Of a stretch of 64,000 bases of DNA, positions 1 to 8,543 are shown one piece after another. The stretch's first letter is position 1, and every line of letters starts with the position of its first letter. Where the stretch lies: the NCBI RefSeq assembly GCF_018372875.1, contig NZ_JAHAIF010000004.1, positions 1 through 64,000 of the forward strand, written 5' to 3'. Both the position numbers and the translations under genes were made by a program. Source of the stretch: Clostridium sp. GTDB lineage: Bacteria; Bacillota; Clostridia; Clostridiales; Clostridiaceae. The notes below the pieces were generated by a model that was not told the DNA's origin, searched no databases, and saw nothing but the letters and a program-made list of their open reading frames with translations.

Positions 1-1391
1 ATAATTTGTCCTTTTATCTTTACACTTACTATTTCTTTGCTCTTTTTTCTTATTAACTTTGCTACCTGATAGCTTTGCTCTCCAGTAGCTTCATTTTGAG
101 ATAATACCCTATCACTTTCACTTATTTCCTTTATTCTCTTAAATCCTTTTTCTGTTAGCACTAAAGTTTCTTCTGTAAAACAGCCTATTGAACACCCAAA
201 CCTTTCTAGAGGTGTTAAATCTGATTCTTTTAAGATTATTCCAACTACTCCATTAATTTTTTCTTTTAAGGTAATATGGTACTCTCCATTTATTAACTTT
301 GAATCTTGAAGATACTCCATTACTTTATTACTTTTAAATTTAATTGTATTTAAAAAGTTCCTTTTTGGTAATTCAAAATTCTTAAATAAATCCGTTGACT
401 GAATTAGATTTATTGCTCCTTTAGCACCTTTTCCTCCTGAGTATAGCACCATACATACAAGTGGATTAATCCCAATTGAAGAAAGAGTGGTTGTCCCTGA
501 TATTATAGCAACATTTTTTAGTAGTTCAGTACCAAATACTTTACTGTTAAATCGTATTCCTCTTTTTAGTCCTACTTCTGTTAACTCTTTGGCACCTTTT
601 CCAAATATTTTGGCTCCGTCCCCAAAGAAAGGTATTATTGATATTAAACATAAGCCTCTTTCTAGTGAACTTAATTCTCTTCCTGTGAAAAATTCCTGTC
701 CTAACGCTGCTTCTATAATTGCTTTCCCATCCCCAATTACTGGAATACAATCTATGGCTAATGAAACGTATTCTTGCCAAGGCTCCACTATTTTATAGTC
801 AAATTCACCTTGATGTATTAGCTCATTTAAGTACTCTTCGAACTTTGGTGGTACATCCTCACCTTTTTCATTACCCTCTTTCCCCTCTAAGCTGATGCAG
901 TATTGCTCATAGTTTTTCTTCATTAGCTCTCCAATATCACCATAACTTAATACATCTTCAAAAGAAATAGTATCCTTAAGCTTAACTCTAGATTTCCAAT
1001 CACGTCCTCCATTTCTTTCATCTTTATAATATTCAACCTCTGTTGCTCCTATATTATTGGGAACTATAATTTCTTCAGATTTTATATCACTTATTTGAGC
1101 TACCAGCTTTTCATAATCTTTTGTAAATGGCTTATCTACTTCATCATCATATTGGGAGCATATTTTTCCAAATCTTGATAACTTATCTTTATCTTCTCTA
1201 AGTTTATCATAAAAAGCCCTTTGTGATGGAAAATTGAGGTTACTTAATTCTTCATCTTCATTTATAAGACTAATTGCATAGTTTATATAGTTTTCTGCCC
1301 TCATCATAGTCTCAATTATGTTCTCTATAGCATCAGTAGCTATTTTTGCTTTTGCTTGAGTTGATTCTTCCTCAATACAAAAATCGGACAT
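1..1391 (-). CDS. Polymorphic toxin with PT-TG and HINT domains, C-terminus outside window
   Basis: The reading frame is open from an ATG at 1391 to the window edge, giving 463 codons without a stop, so the protein is cut by the edge and not broken. Residues 1-200 are helical and unlike anything I can name. Around residues 210-260 the motif IDCIPVIGDGK...EFFTGRELSSLER matches the pre-toxin PT-TG linker of polymorphic toxins. At Cys404 the stretch GCFTEETLVLTEKGFKRI is the start of a HINT (hedgehog/intein) self-cleaving domain. In such toxins HINT precedes and releases a variable C-terminal toxin, which would lie left of position 1 with its immunity gene. It follows WXG100-type genes on the same strand, so export by a type VII system is inferred. 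GAGGT lies 9 nt before the ATG. Confidence 0.85.
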   Translation of the reverse strand, partial: MSDFCIEEESTQAKAKIATDAIENIIETMMRAENYINYAISLINEDEELSNLNFPSQRAFYDKLREDKDKLSRFGKICSQYDDEVDKPFTKDYEKLVAQISDIKSEEIIVPNNIGATEVEYYKDERNGGRDWKSRVKLKDTISFEDVLSYGDIGELMKKNYEQYCISLEGKEGNEKGEDVPPKFEEYLNELIHQGEFDYKIVEPWQEYVSLAIDCIPVIGDGKAIIEAALGQEFFTGRELSSLERGLCLISIIPFFGDGAKIFGKGAKELTEVGLKRGIRFNSKVFGTELLKNVAIISGTTTLSSIGINPLVCMVLYSGGKGAKGAINLIQSTDLFKNFELPKRNFLNTIKFKSNKVMEYLQDSKLINGEYHITLKEKINGVVGIILKESDLTPLERFGCSIGCFTEETLVLTEKGFKRIKEISESDRVLSQNEATGEQSYQVAKLIRKKSKEIVSVKIKGQI

Positions 1392-1410
1392 TCCCTTTTA
1401 CCTCACCATA

Positions 1411-1728
1411 TTATTCTAATTCTAAAAATTCTTTATATATTTTTCTAGTAATTTCTTCATCCACATTTATAAATGTATTCATAACATTCATAATATACAT
1501 ATAACATATCTCATAATATTGGCTTAACTTATCTAAATCTGCATTCATTGAACTATTAACAACTTTGAGAAATTCCTGAGCTCCTCCTGTATAGTTTCTT
1601 TCATTTTCTAATATAGCTAAAGCAGTTGAGTAATACATTACAGCTTCAAATATTTGTTTCTTTGTAAGTTCAATTCCATAATATATTTCAGATAAATCCT
1701 GTACAGGTATATCTATTATTTCATTCAA
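1411..1728 (-). CDS. Small helical protein of the type VII cargo locus
   Basis: This 105-aa protein is predicted to be almost entirely helical, with two amphipathic segments on either side of a central YTGGAQEF. That position resembles the turn of WXG100 proteins but lacks the tryptophan. The start is TTG at 1728, because it directly follows the upstream stop codon, GAGGTGA sits 5 nt before it, and no in-frame ATG is nearby. It lies between the possible adaptor gene and the HINT toxin gene. By analogy with small partners encoded beside LXG toxins, it may be a targeting partner or chaperone of that toxin. I do not recognise a named family. Confidence 0.7.
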   Translation of the reverse strand: MNEIIDIPVQDLSEIYYGIELTKKQIFEAVMYYSTALAILENERNYTGGAQEFLKVVNSSMNADLDKLSQYYEICYMYIMNVMNTFINVDEEITRKIYKEFLELE

Positions 1729-2370
1729 TTATTTCACCTCTACCCCCAATAATTTGCTTATATCTAACCTTGCTACTTTAGGACTTACTTCACATAGTTC
1801 TTTTTTTAATAGGTCATATTTATATGTTTTACCTTCAACCTCAATATATGTTATATAAAGGCTAACGTAAGGAATTCTTACATTTTCCTCTTTTTTTAAT
1901 ATTAAAAAATTTTGATTATCATTTTTTATAATATAATTTTCTATAAACTCCTCAACTTCCATATTATTAATTGAACTATCTACTATGGTATCTCTTCCTC
2001 TTAGAAACTCATATTCCTTAAGTATAGTTAAAACCAAATGAAAGTTTGCCATTTTTTTAAGTTCAAACACATTACTTTCTGTATCTTTTTTGAAAAATAT
2101 CATATAATCTGTATCATCTTTTGATAATAATATATCGTTTACCCAAATATAAGATTTTGCCATCTTAAATTTTTCTAAGCCTTTTATTAATTGATATGAA
2201 CAAGCATTTATAGTATTATCTTCATTTAAAATCATTTTTTCTTTTAAGCTATCTAATGCTTTTACTTCAGAATATAAATTTTCTCTTAGAGCTGCTTCTT
2301 TATCTAAACCATAGATATCTTTTCCATCTAACGCTTCATTAAGTAAGTATATTTCACTTGCTTTAAGCAT
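1729..2370 (-). CDS. Type VII locus protein, possible EspG/DUF5081-like adaptor
   Basis: A 213-aa soluble protein with no signal peptide or membrane segment. It is a mixed alpha/beta protein: an N-terminal helix (SEIYLLNEAL), central beta-rich part (YMIFFKK..NVFELKKMANFHLVL) and a C-terminal strand region. The size, layout and place between small WXG-like genes recall the EspG-like adaptors (DUF5081) of Listeria and other Firmicute type VII loci. This resemblance is an impression from architecture, not a motif match. GGAGG stands 7 nt before the ATG, and its stop abuts the next TTG start, so translation is coupled. Confidence 0.6.
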   Translation of the reverse strand: MLKASEIYLLNEALDGKDIYGLDKEAALRENLYSEVKALDSLKEKMILNEDNTINACSYQLIKGLEKFKMAKSYIWVNDILLSKDDTDYMIFFKKDTESNVFELKKMANFHLVLTILKEYEFLRGRDTIVDSSINNMEVEEFIENYIIKNDNQNFLILKKEENVRIPYVSLYITYIEVEGKTYKYDLLKKELCEVSPKVARLDISKLLGVEVK

Positions 2371-2372
2371 AA

Positions 2373-2642
2373 CTATTCCTCCAACTCCTTTATAACTAGC
2401 GAATTATTTATAAACTCATCACGTTCATCAATAAACTTAGATATTTTTCTAACATTTTCTTCTGCAGCATCCTTTAACTTATCATTTAACTGCTCACATA
2501 ACATAATTAAGTTAAGAAATGATTTCTTGGACTCTCCACTCCAAGAAGAATTTTCTACTAAGCTCACTATCTCACTAATTTTATCTTTACTATCGCTAAT
2601 ATTGTTACTAGCTTTTTTTATATAATCGTAAGCTTTTTGCAT
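2373..2642 (-). CDS. WXG100-like small protein
   Basis: This 89-aa helical hairpin protein carries a central SSWSGES motif, the W-x-G turn that defines WXG100/ESAT-6-like type VII substrates. I chose the ATG at 2642 (AGGGG about 10 nt upstream) over an open extension to 2681, which would overlap the preceding gene. The C-terminus is lysine/glutamate rich (RKISKFIDERDEF). It is probably secreted or acts as a partner for a neighbouring substrate, perhaps as a heterodimer with the upstream 130-aa protein. The family call rests on length, helicity, motif and neighbourhood. Confidence 0.75.
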   Translation of the reverse strand: MQKAYDYIKKASNNISDSKDKISEIVSLVENSSWSGESKKSFLNLIMLCEQLNDKLKDAAEENVRKISKFIDERDEFINNSLVIKELEE

Positions 2643-2662
2643 TTCATCACTTCCCCTAAAAT

Positions 2663-3055
2663 TCAATCTTCCCACCACCACTTCACATAAACAATTTCAG
2701 GATTAGACTCCTCATAATCTCTTTTAGACTTATAATAATCTCTCTTTGATATTGCAGTATCAAGACTATTTTTTATACTGCTACAAATAATTTTATAGTC
2801 TTTTATTCTCACTTGAATATCCTTACTTGTCCTAATACACTTATCATTAAAAACATTAATAGGCTTTCCATAAATATTATCATAATTTGTTGTGCTAACT
2901 TTTCTCAAAGCGCTTAAATATCCATCAAGCTTGTTAAGTTTAACTATTAATTCATTATAGTATTCATTAAGATTCTTGCTTAAATCTTTATATTTTTTAT
3001 ATTTATCCTTATATATATAATATGCGTCTGTATTTCTCTCATAAGAGTACCCCAA
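2663..3055 (-). CDS. Helical coiled-coil protein, YwqH/DUF5082-like
   Basis: A 130-aa, very lysine- and tyrosine-rich helical protein that begins YKDKYKKYKDLSKNLNEYYNELIVKLNKL and ends in an unusual VKWWWED. Size, coiled-coil character and position before a WXG-like gene resemble YwqH/DUF5082 partners of LXG toxins in Bacillus. The start is TTG at 3055 with GGGGAG 6-7 nt upstream. It follows esxA across an intrinsic terminator, so expression probably depends on readthrough or a separate promoter. The family assignment is tentative. Confidence 0.65.
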   Translation of the reverse strand: MGYSYERNTDAYYIYKDKYKKYKDLSKNLNEYYNELIVKLNKLDGYLSALRKVSTTNYDNIYGKPINVFNDKCIRTSKDIQVRIKDYKIICSSIKNSLDTAISKRDYYKSKRDYEESNPEIVYVKWWWED

Positions 3056-3099
3056 AATATTCTCCCCTCACAATCATTTATATTTAAATAAGGCCCTAA

Positions 3100-3141
3100 A
3101 TTAAAAAGCTGTATCAAAATGGTTTATCATTTTAATACAGC
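3100..3141 (-). terminator. Intrinsic terminator after the WXG100 gene
   Basis: Arms at 3108-3121 and 3128-3141 pair over 14 positions with one mismatch and are followed on the minus strand by TTTTTAAT. It separates the esxA-like gene from the rest of the cargo locus, so the WXG100 protein can be made in excess over the toxin. Confidence 0.85.
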
Positions 3142-3152
3142 CTCATCTTATG

Positions 3153-3455
3153 TTAGACCATTTTAATTTTACTAGCTATATCTTGGTCTGCTGCTTCCAT
3201 TGCTTCAACAATAGAATTTAATTGTGCACTTAAATCTTCAAGCATTGTTACAAAGTTTGCCATAACGGAAGATTTTAATTGTTCATATTGATCTGCATAT
3301 TGCCTACTTGCTGCACCTTCCCACTGAGCACATAACTCACCAGAAATTAGATTAGAAAGAGCATTTAATTCACCTTCAATTGTATCTCTTCTTCTAATAA
3401 TTTCTGATGCCATCTCTCTTCCTTGTTCTGGACTAAATTTAATATTTCCTGACAT
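3153..3455 (-). CDS. esxA: WXG100 family type VII secretion protein (EsxA-like)
   Basis: A 100-aa protein with the canonical layout: helix, CAQWEGAASRQY turn containing W-x-G near residue 45, then a second helix. It starts SGNIKFSPEQGREMASEI, as Firmicute EsxA proteins do. Such proteins form antiparallel helical dimers and are exported by EssC-type machinery. AGGGGGATGATTAA precedes the ATG at 3455. It is first in a minus-strand series running into the HINT toxin gene. No EssC, EssB or YukD genes are in the window, so the secretion machine is encoded elsewhere. Confidence 0.93.
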   Translation of the reverse strand: MSGNIKFSPEQGREMASEIIRRRDTIEGELNALSNLISGELCAQWEGAASRQYADQYEQLKSSVMANFVTMLEDLSAQLNSIVEAMEAADQDIASKIKMV

Positions 3456-3637
3456 TTAATCATCCCCCTTCTTATTAACAATTCTACCATTTATTACATT
3501 TAATGTAAATATACTTTATGTATAATTACACTACTATATATTGTATTATTTTTCATATAAATACTATATTATAATTTATTATTCCATTTGATCTACTAAT
3601 CACTAAAAGCTCTTTAAGCCCTGTAACATGTGGTATA

Positions 3638-3666
3638 CAAAAAGGAACACTACTAGTAGTGTTCCT
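3638..3666 (-). terminator. Terminator of the pentapeptide-repeat gene
   Basis: Perfect 11-bp arms (3643-3653 and 3656-3666) are followed on the minus strand by TTTTTG, about 50 nt after the stop codon at 3714. Confidence 0.85.
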
Positions 3667-3713
3667 CTAATCTTCTATCTATAATGTGCACTGCAATGCA
3701 AGCGCTTTGTATC

Positions 3714-4364
3714 TTATAGAATTCCCTCTTTACCATAAGTTTCAATACACTTTGTTATGTAACTTAAGGTACAGAAATCTCTATCTAATCTATCAGCCAA
3801 TATATTTAATCCCGAAATTAAATTCTTCTCACTGAATTTTTCTAATAATATAATGATGCTTATAGGATTAATTCCTCCATTCTTAGTATCTAATACTCTT
3901 GAACTCTTTACCTTCTCATTTCCCATAGCTTTAAGTACTGCCTCTTCTAGCTCTTTACTTATATCTAATTCTGGAATCTCATCAAAAACTCTTACTTCAC
4001 TTTCCTTATACTCTAAGCTCTTTGCAGATGATAGGTCACATCCTACAAATATAACATTCTTAAATTCTGCATCTCTAAAATCAACATCACCTAAGTTAAC
4101 ACCTTCAAAAACAACATTCTCAAATACAGCTCTTCTAAACTTGCTCTTTTTAAAATTAGTTCCTATAAACTCTGCTCCCCTAAAAGTACAACTAAAGAAA
4201 TTACAGCCTTTAAAATGTGCTCCTCTAAAACTTGAAAAGTTAAAGTTTGATCCTGTAAAATCTGTGCCATAACAATTGCTTCTTCTTAAATCACTATACA
4301 TAAAGTTTTTATTTTGCTTTATTTCTTTATTATAATGGAATCCCTTACTTTTATTCTTATCCAT
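3714..4364 (-). CDS. Pentapeptide-repeat protein
   Basis: Residues 22-115 of this 216-aa protein are about eighteen tandem pentapeptides of the (A/S/C)(D/N/F)-Phe/Leu-x-x type, for example TDFTG SNFNF SSFRG AHFKG CNFFS CTFRG AEFIG. These fold into a right-handed quadrilateral beta helix. The last 100 residues are non-repetitive and helical. Members such as Qnr mimic DNA, but most have unknown roles, and nothing here shows a gyrase link. GGAGG lies 4 nt before the ATG. The gene appears monocistronic, with its own terminator. Confidence 0.9.
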   Translation of the reverse strand: MDKNKSKGFHYNKEIKQNKNFMYSDLRRSNCYGTDFTGSNFNFSSFRGAHFKGCNFFSCTFRGAEFIGTNFKKSKFRRAVFENVVFEGVNLGDVDFRDAEFKNVIFVGCDLSSAKSLEYKESEVRVFDEIPELDISKELEEAVLKAMGNEKVKSSRVLDTKNGGINPISIIILLEKFSEKNLISGLNILADRLDRDFCTLSYITKCIETYGKEGIL

Positions 4365-4475
4365 TTTGCCTCCAAATACCTAACTTCATTTTTTATTACT
4401 AACTTTTACTAGTATATAGCAAATACTTATACCTTACAATATTTATTCTGCGTTATCTATCTAATTATATTTATT

Positions 4476-4573
4476 AAAAAAGGTATAGCTGATATTTATT
4501 TTGCTTGTTCCGTGGCAAGCTCCAAGTCACATCAAAACAAATATCCACCCCACCCGTACTAAAGGTAAGGAAA
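4476..4573 (+). repeat. Dispersed hairpin repeat, copy 1
   Basis: This 98-bp element differs from the copy at 10279-10376 at only four positions. A long stem pairs GATATTTATTTTG with CAAAACAAATATC, and an inner stem pairs GCTTG with CAAGC. It lies in the 324-bp gap upstream of the pentapeptide gene, which otherwise holds only the zinc-ribbon gene's terminator. Copies 3 and 4 are at 36490 and 49624. Confidence 0.85.
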
Positions 4574-4644
4574 ATATAAAATTACTATCCTTTATTTTAT
4601 ATTTTTTAATATGGCTAATTAAAATTTTATAGTTTCCTTACATT

Positions 4645-4675
4645 AAAAAAGAGCTATAAATTAAATTTATAGCTC
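4645..4675 (-). terminator. Terminator of the zinc-ribbon gene
   Basis: Perfect 12-bp arms GAGCTATAAATT and AATTTATAGCTC flank a 1-nt centre and are followed on the minus strand by TTTTTTAATG, 14 nt past the stop codon. Confidence 0.85.
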
Positions 4676-4688
4676 ATAACAATCATAA

Positions 4689-4841
4689 TTATTGTCTGTT
4701 TCTTTCTTTCTTAGCTCTTCTACAAGCTTGGCATCTAACTGGATCATTTTCGAATCCTTTTTCTTTGTAGAATTCTTGTTCTCCTACTGTGAATGTGAAT
4801 TCTTGACCACAATCTTTACATGTAATTACTTTATCTTGCAT
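4689..4841 (-). CDS. 50-aa zinc-ribbon protein (zf-trcl family)
   Basis: A short gene encoding MQDKVITCKDCGQEFTF and ending CQACRRAKKERNRQ. The two CxxC pairs (Cys8/11 and Cys37/40) form a zinc ribbon around a central FTVGEQEFYKEKGF. This matches the probable zinc-ribbon family PF13451, abundant in Clostridia and of unknown function, perhaps RNA- or protein-binding given the basic tail. AGGAGG lies 7 nt upstream of the ATG at 4841 and a strong terminator follows, so the gene is real despite its size. Confidence 0.9.
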   Translation of the reverse strand: MQDKVITCKDCGQEFTFTVGEQEFYKEKGFENDPVRCQACRRAKKERNRQ

Positions 4842-4992
4842 TGATATTCCTCCTTAAATTATAAAGAGATTCAAATTTGACTAATATAACTCTCATAAAG
4901 GAGAAATATATATTCACTCATAATCTAAACTCTTTATTTTTACGCATCAATAATACCACAAACTTCCTTCAATATCAATATAGTTTTAAATT

Positions 4993-5673
4993 TTATCCAT
5001 TTTTCAAAGTATTTATTTCCTTAATACTCAGATTTCTCCACTTTCCTTCCTCTATTCCATCAATTAAAATATTCATAATTCTAATTCTCTTTAACAATGT
5101 AACTTCATATCCTAAAGACTTACACATCTTTCTTATTTGCCTATTCATGCCTTCTGTTAATATAATAGAAAACTTCTTTTCACCTAAAGCTTTAACCTTA
5201 CATTTTCTAGTTATCCTATCCCCTATTTTAATTCCATTGGACATATTTAAAATAAATTCATCATCTATATCTTTATCTACTTCAACTATATACTCCTTCT
5301 CATGATAGTTTTCAGAGCTTAATATTTTATCAGCTAAATCTCCATCATTAGTTAATAAAATCAATCCCTGAGAAGGTTTATCTAGCCTTCCAATTGGAAA
5401 AATATATTCAGGATAATCAACATAATCTATAATATTATTTTCAGTTTCCTTTGCTGCTGTACAAACAATTCCTACTGGTTTATTAAAAGCAACATATACC
5501 TTATCCTTAGGTTTTACTCTTACATTATCTAAAAGTATAGTATCACTTTCCTCAACCCATTGTCCCTCTATTGCTAGTTCTCCATTCACTATAACCCTTT
5601 TATCTTGAATAAGCTTATTAGTTTCCTTCCTAGAGCAGTATCCATAATTGCTTAATAACTTATTAATTCTCAT
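4993..5673 (-). CDS. rluF: 23S rRNA pseudouridine synthase, RluF type
   Basis: A 226-aa RsuA-family enzyme. Residues 1-60 form an S4 RNA-binding domain (INKLLSNYGYCSRKE). The catalytic loop GRLDKPSQG places the nucleophilic Asp at residue 98, and the conserved LTEGMNRQIRKMC motif follows. RluF isomerises a uridine in helix 74/75 of 23S rRNA; the LDKPSQGL and GMNRQIRKM forms fit RluF better than RluB or RsuA. GAGGAAATTTAT precedes the ATG. It ends a two-gene unit with the radical SAM gene, separated by 21 nt. Confidence 0.88.
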   Translation of the reverse strand: MRINKLLSNYGYCSRKETNKLIQDKRVIVNGELAIEGQWVEESDTILLDNVRVKPKDKVYVAFNKPVGIVCTAAKETENNIIDYVDYPEYIFPIGRLDKPSQGLILLTNDGDLADKILSSENYHEKEYIVEVDKDIDDEFILNMSNGIKIGDRITRKCKVKALGEKKFSIILTEGMNRQIRKMCKSLGYEVTLLKRIRIMNILIDGIEEGKWRNLSIKEINTLKNG

Positions 5674-5694
5674 ATAAATTTCCTCATTTGCAGT

Positions 5695-6588
5695 TTAAAA
5701 TAATGAAATTTGAGTTTCCTCATAATCTTTTCTATATGCATTTATAATATCATTCATCTTATAAAGAATTCCACATCTTTCACATTCATTTTTAAATATA
5801 TCCCATAACTTCTTATACTCTAGAGAAGGACATTCATACTTTTCTCCATAAATATCCATATATTTCTTTACTAAAAGCTCATTAGGAAATAGTTTTGATA
5901 TTTTTTCATAATAATATTCTCTTTGGTTACCTCTTAATGTTACTCCCATTCCATAAGCAAATATAAATTTAGCGCCACACTCCTTAGCTTTTCTAACAAT
6001 GAATCTAATATTTTCTTCATTATCATTTATAAAAGGAAGTACTGGCATTAGTAATATACCTGTAAAAATCCCTTCACTCGTTAACTTTCTAATTGCTTCA
6101 AATCTATTTGAAGAAGGAACTACGTTAGGCTCAACCTTTCTACATAAACTATCGTGGAAAGTAGTTATAGTTATCTTTATTAAAACTGGTGAATGATTAC
6201 TAATTTTTTTAAGTATATCAATATCTCTAAGAATTAAGTCACTTTTAGTTGCAATACTTATTCCGAATCCATATCTATTAATTAGCTCTAAGGCTCCTCT
6301 AGTTAAGTTAAGGTTCCTTTCAAAAGGATTGTATGTATCGCTCATAGCTCCAATACCTATAACTCCCTTTTTTCTCTTACTCTTTAATTCTTTATTTAAA
6401 ATATCTAATGCATTTCTTTTAGCTCTAACTGAATCAAAATTCTTAACTCCATAGCATTCACTCCTTGAATCACAATAGATGCATCCATGTGAACACCCTT
6501 TATAAAGATTCATATTGTAATTTAATCCAAACCATCTATTGTTTTCTGCATAACCCGAAAGTATTTGCTTTGCATCTATATAATACAT
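5695..6588 (-). CDS. SPL-family radical SAM protein
   Basis: A 297-aa protein from the ATG at 6588, chosen because GAGGAGG lies 6 nt before it; another ATG two codons upstream is too close to that site. Cys32, Cys36 and Cys39 in GCSHGCIYCDSR bind the radical SAM 4Fe-4S cluster. The following IGAMSDTYNPFE and later TTFHDSLCRKVEPNV fit the spore photoproduct lyase-like group (SplB-like, Rv2578c type). True SplB is longer and carries other conserved residues, so repair activity should not be assumed. The substrate is unknown. Confidence 0.8.
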   Translation of the reverse strand: MYYIDAKQILSGYAENNRWFGLNYNMNLYKGCSHGCIYCDSRSECYGVKNFDSVRAKRNALDILNKELKSKRKKGVIGIGAMSDTYNPFERNLNLTRGALELINRYGFGISIATKSDLILRDIDILKKISNHSPVLIKITITTFHDSLCRKVEPNVVPSSNRFEAIRKLTSEGIFTGILLMPVLPFINDNEENIRFIVRKAKECGAKFIFAYGMGVTLRGNQREYYYEKISKLFPNELLVKKYMDIYGEKYECPSLEYKKLWDIFKNECERCGILYKMNDIINAYRKDYEETQISLF

Positions 6589-6753
6589 TTTCATCCTCCT
6601 CTTACAAGGATTTCAAATCTATAAATAAGACATCTTTATGTCCTATTACTTAAATCCAGATAAGAAACTTTTTAATATTATACCACATTACCTTCATTTT
6701 TTGATTTATCCCCTTTTTCTCTACTTAATTTCCTTCCTTTACCAACTTGATAA

Positions 6754-6762
6754 TGCTATAAT
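6754..6762 (+). promoter_or_regulatory. Extended -10 promoter of the ABC exporter operon
   Basis: TGCTATAAT is a perfect extended -10 box about 40 nt upstream of the ATG at 6803. It supports that start, because the longer open frame from 6638 would place the promoter inside the coding sequence. Confidence 0.65.
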
Positions 6763-6802
6763 AAATTCGTTAAAAATAAGCGATACAAAGGATTTGATAG
6801 AA

Positions 6803-8542
6803 ATGTTTAAACTAATACCTTATTTAAAGGACTTTAAAAAGGAATGCTTTTTAGGTCCATTATTTAAGCTACTAGAAGCAATATTAGAACTTATTGTTCC
6901 TCTAGTAATGGCAAAAATAATTGATATTGGAGTTAAATCTTATGATACATCATACATAATTAAAATGGGTATATTGATTATAATTCTTGGTATAGTAGGA
7001 TTAGGATCTGCCCTAGTTTGTCAGTACTTTGCTGCTAAAGCCTCTCAAGGTTTTGGAACAAAGCTTAGAAATGAGCTTTTCCGTCATATAAATAGTCTTT
7101 CTCACTCAGAAATTGATAATATAGGAACTCCATCATTAATAACAAGAATAATAAATGATGTAAACCAACTACAAGTTGCTGTAGCTATGGCTATAAGACT
7201 TGGGGTTAGAGCTCCATTCATAATTTTAGGTTCAGCAATAATGGCTATGTTTATAAATCTAAAACTTTCACTAATATTCTTCCTATCTATCCCTCTAATT
7301 GTACTTACTTTATATTTGGTAATGGGAAAAGCTATTCCACTATATAGGGTAATTCAGAAAAAGCTAGATAAAATTTCTTTAATTACTAGGGAAAACTTAG
7401 AGGGGGTAAGAGTTGTAAGAGCTTTTTCTAAACAAGAGGTTGAAAAAGATCGATTTAATATAGCAGCATTAGACCACAGTAATACAGCTATAAAGGTAGG
7501 TAAACTATCTGCACTTTTAAATCCATTAACCTTCATGATTATGAACTTCTCCATAGCTTTTATAGTTTGGTTTGGAGGTATTGGCGTAAATAACGGTAAT
7601 TTTACACAAGGTGAAATAATAGCTTTCGTAAACTATATGACTCAAATACTTCTAACTCTTATAGTAGTTGCAAACCTTGTTATTATATTTACAAAAGCAT
7701 CTGCTTCTGCAACTAGAGTTAATGAGGTTCTTGATACAAAATCAAGTATTAAAGAAGCTTCTAGCTCAACTAAGGTACAAGCTACTAATAATTCATCTAA
7801 AATAATTGAATTTAAGAATGTTTCTTTTTCCTATAATAATTCAAAGCAATATTCTTTAGAGAATATCTCATTATCAATAAATAAAGGTGAAACCATAGGA
7901 ATTATAGGGGGAACAGGTTCAGGAAAGTCTACTCTAGTAAACCTTATTCCAAGATTCTATGAAAGTACTGAAGGTGAAATTTTTATTAATGGAGAAAACA
8001 TTAAAAATTACTCTCTTAAAAACTTAAGAAATCTATTTGGAATAGTTCCACAAAAAGCTGTATTATTCACTGGAAGCTTAAGAGAAAATATGAAGTGGGC
8101 TAATAAGAATGCTAGTGATGAAGAAATTTTAATGGCACTGGATATTGCACAATGTAGTGATTTTTTAAGTAATCTTAAGGACGGCCTTGATACCTCTGTT
8201 CTTCAAGGAGGCAAAAACTTTTCTGGAGGCCAAAAGCAAAGGCTTACTATAGCAAGAGCTTTAGTAGGTTCTCCTAAGATAATAATTTTAGATGATAGCT
8301 CAAGCGCATTAGATTTTGCTACTGATTTAAAACTTAGACAAGCATTAAATACATATGCTAAAGATATAACTACAATAATAGTTTCTCAACGTGCATCTTC
8401 AATTAAAAACTCAGATAAAATTGTAGTTTTAGATGATGGAAAGTTAGCTGGAATTGGAACTCATGAAGAACTTCTTGAAAACTCAGAAGTCTATAAAGAA
8501 ATATGCTTGTCCCAACTGACTAGAGAGGAGGCTTATAATTAA
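6803..8542 (+). CDS. ABC exporter half-transporter with degenerate ATPase site
   Basis: A 579-aa half-transporter with six N-terminal membrane helices followed by an ATPase domain. The start at 6803 is preferred over 6638 because of AAAGGA 10 nt upstream and the promoter at 6754. The Walker A Lys is residue 375 (GGTGSGKST) and the signature NFSGGQ is intact. The Walker B ILDDSSS has Asp498 where the catalytic Glu normally stands, so this subunit carries the degenerate site of a heterodimer like Thermotoga TM287/288. It is followed after 1 nt by its partner. The substrate, possibly a drug or lipid, is unknown. Confidence 0.9.
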   Translation: MFKLIPYLKDFKKECFLGPLFKLLEAILELIVPLVMAKIIDIGVKSYDTSYIIKMGILIIILGIVGLGSALVCQYFAAKASQGFGTKLRNELFRHINSLSHSEIDNIGTPSLITRIINDVNQLQVAVAMAIRLGVRAPFIILGSAIMAMFINLKLSLIFFLSIPLIVLTLYLVMGKAIPLYRVIQKKLDKISLITRENLEGVRVVRAFSKQEVEKDRFNIAALDHSNTAIKVGKLSALLNPLTFMIMNFSIAFIVWFGGIGVNNGNFTQGEIIAFVNYMTQILLTLIVVANLVIIFTKASASATRVNEVLDTKSSIKEASSSTKVQATNNSSKIIEFKNVSFSYNNSKQYSLENISLSINKGETIGIIGGTGSGKSTLVNLIPRFYESTEGEIFINGENIKNYSLKNLRNLFGIVPQKAVLFTGSLRENMKWANKNASDEEILMALDIAQCSDFLSNLKDGLDTSVLQGGKNFSGGQKQRLTIARALVGSPKIIILDDSSSALDFATDLKLRQALNTYAKDITTIIVSQRASSIKNSDKIVVLDDGKLAGIGTHEELLENSEVYKEICLSQLTREEAYN

Positions 8543-8543
8543 T

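Noticed and set aside
180..182. HINT motif as a true intein
   Set aside because: There is no essential host protein around it; the PT-TG linker and the type VII neighbours fit a polymorphic toxin.
3853..4272. Plus-strand frame of 139 codons
   Set aside because: It is an antisense shadow of the pentapeptide repeats, whose periodic codons suppress stops on the other strand.
4877..5305. Plus-strand frame of 142 codons over rluF
   Set aside because: It lies antisense to a clear pseudouridine synthase and has a composition of translated low-complexity AT-rich DNA.
5695..6588. Spore photoproduct lyase proper (splB)
   Set aside because: Only the radical SAM core and SPL-like motifs are present; the protein is shorter than SplB and lies with rluF, so only the superfamily is claimed.
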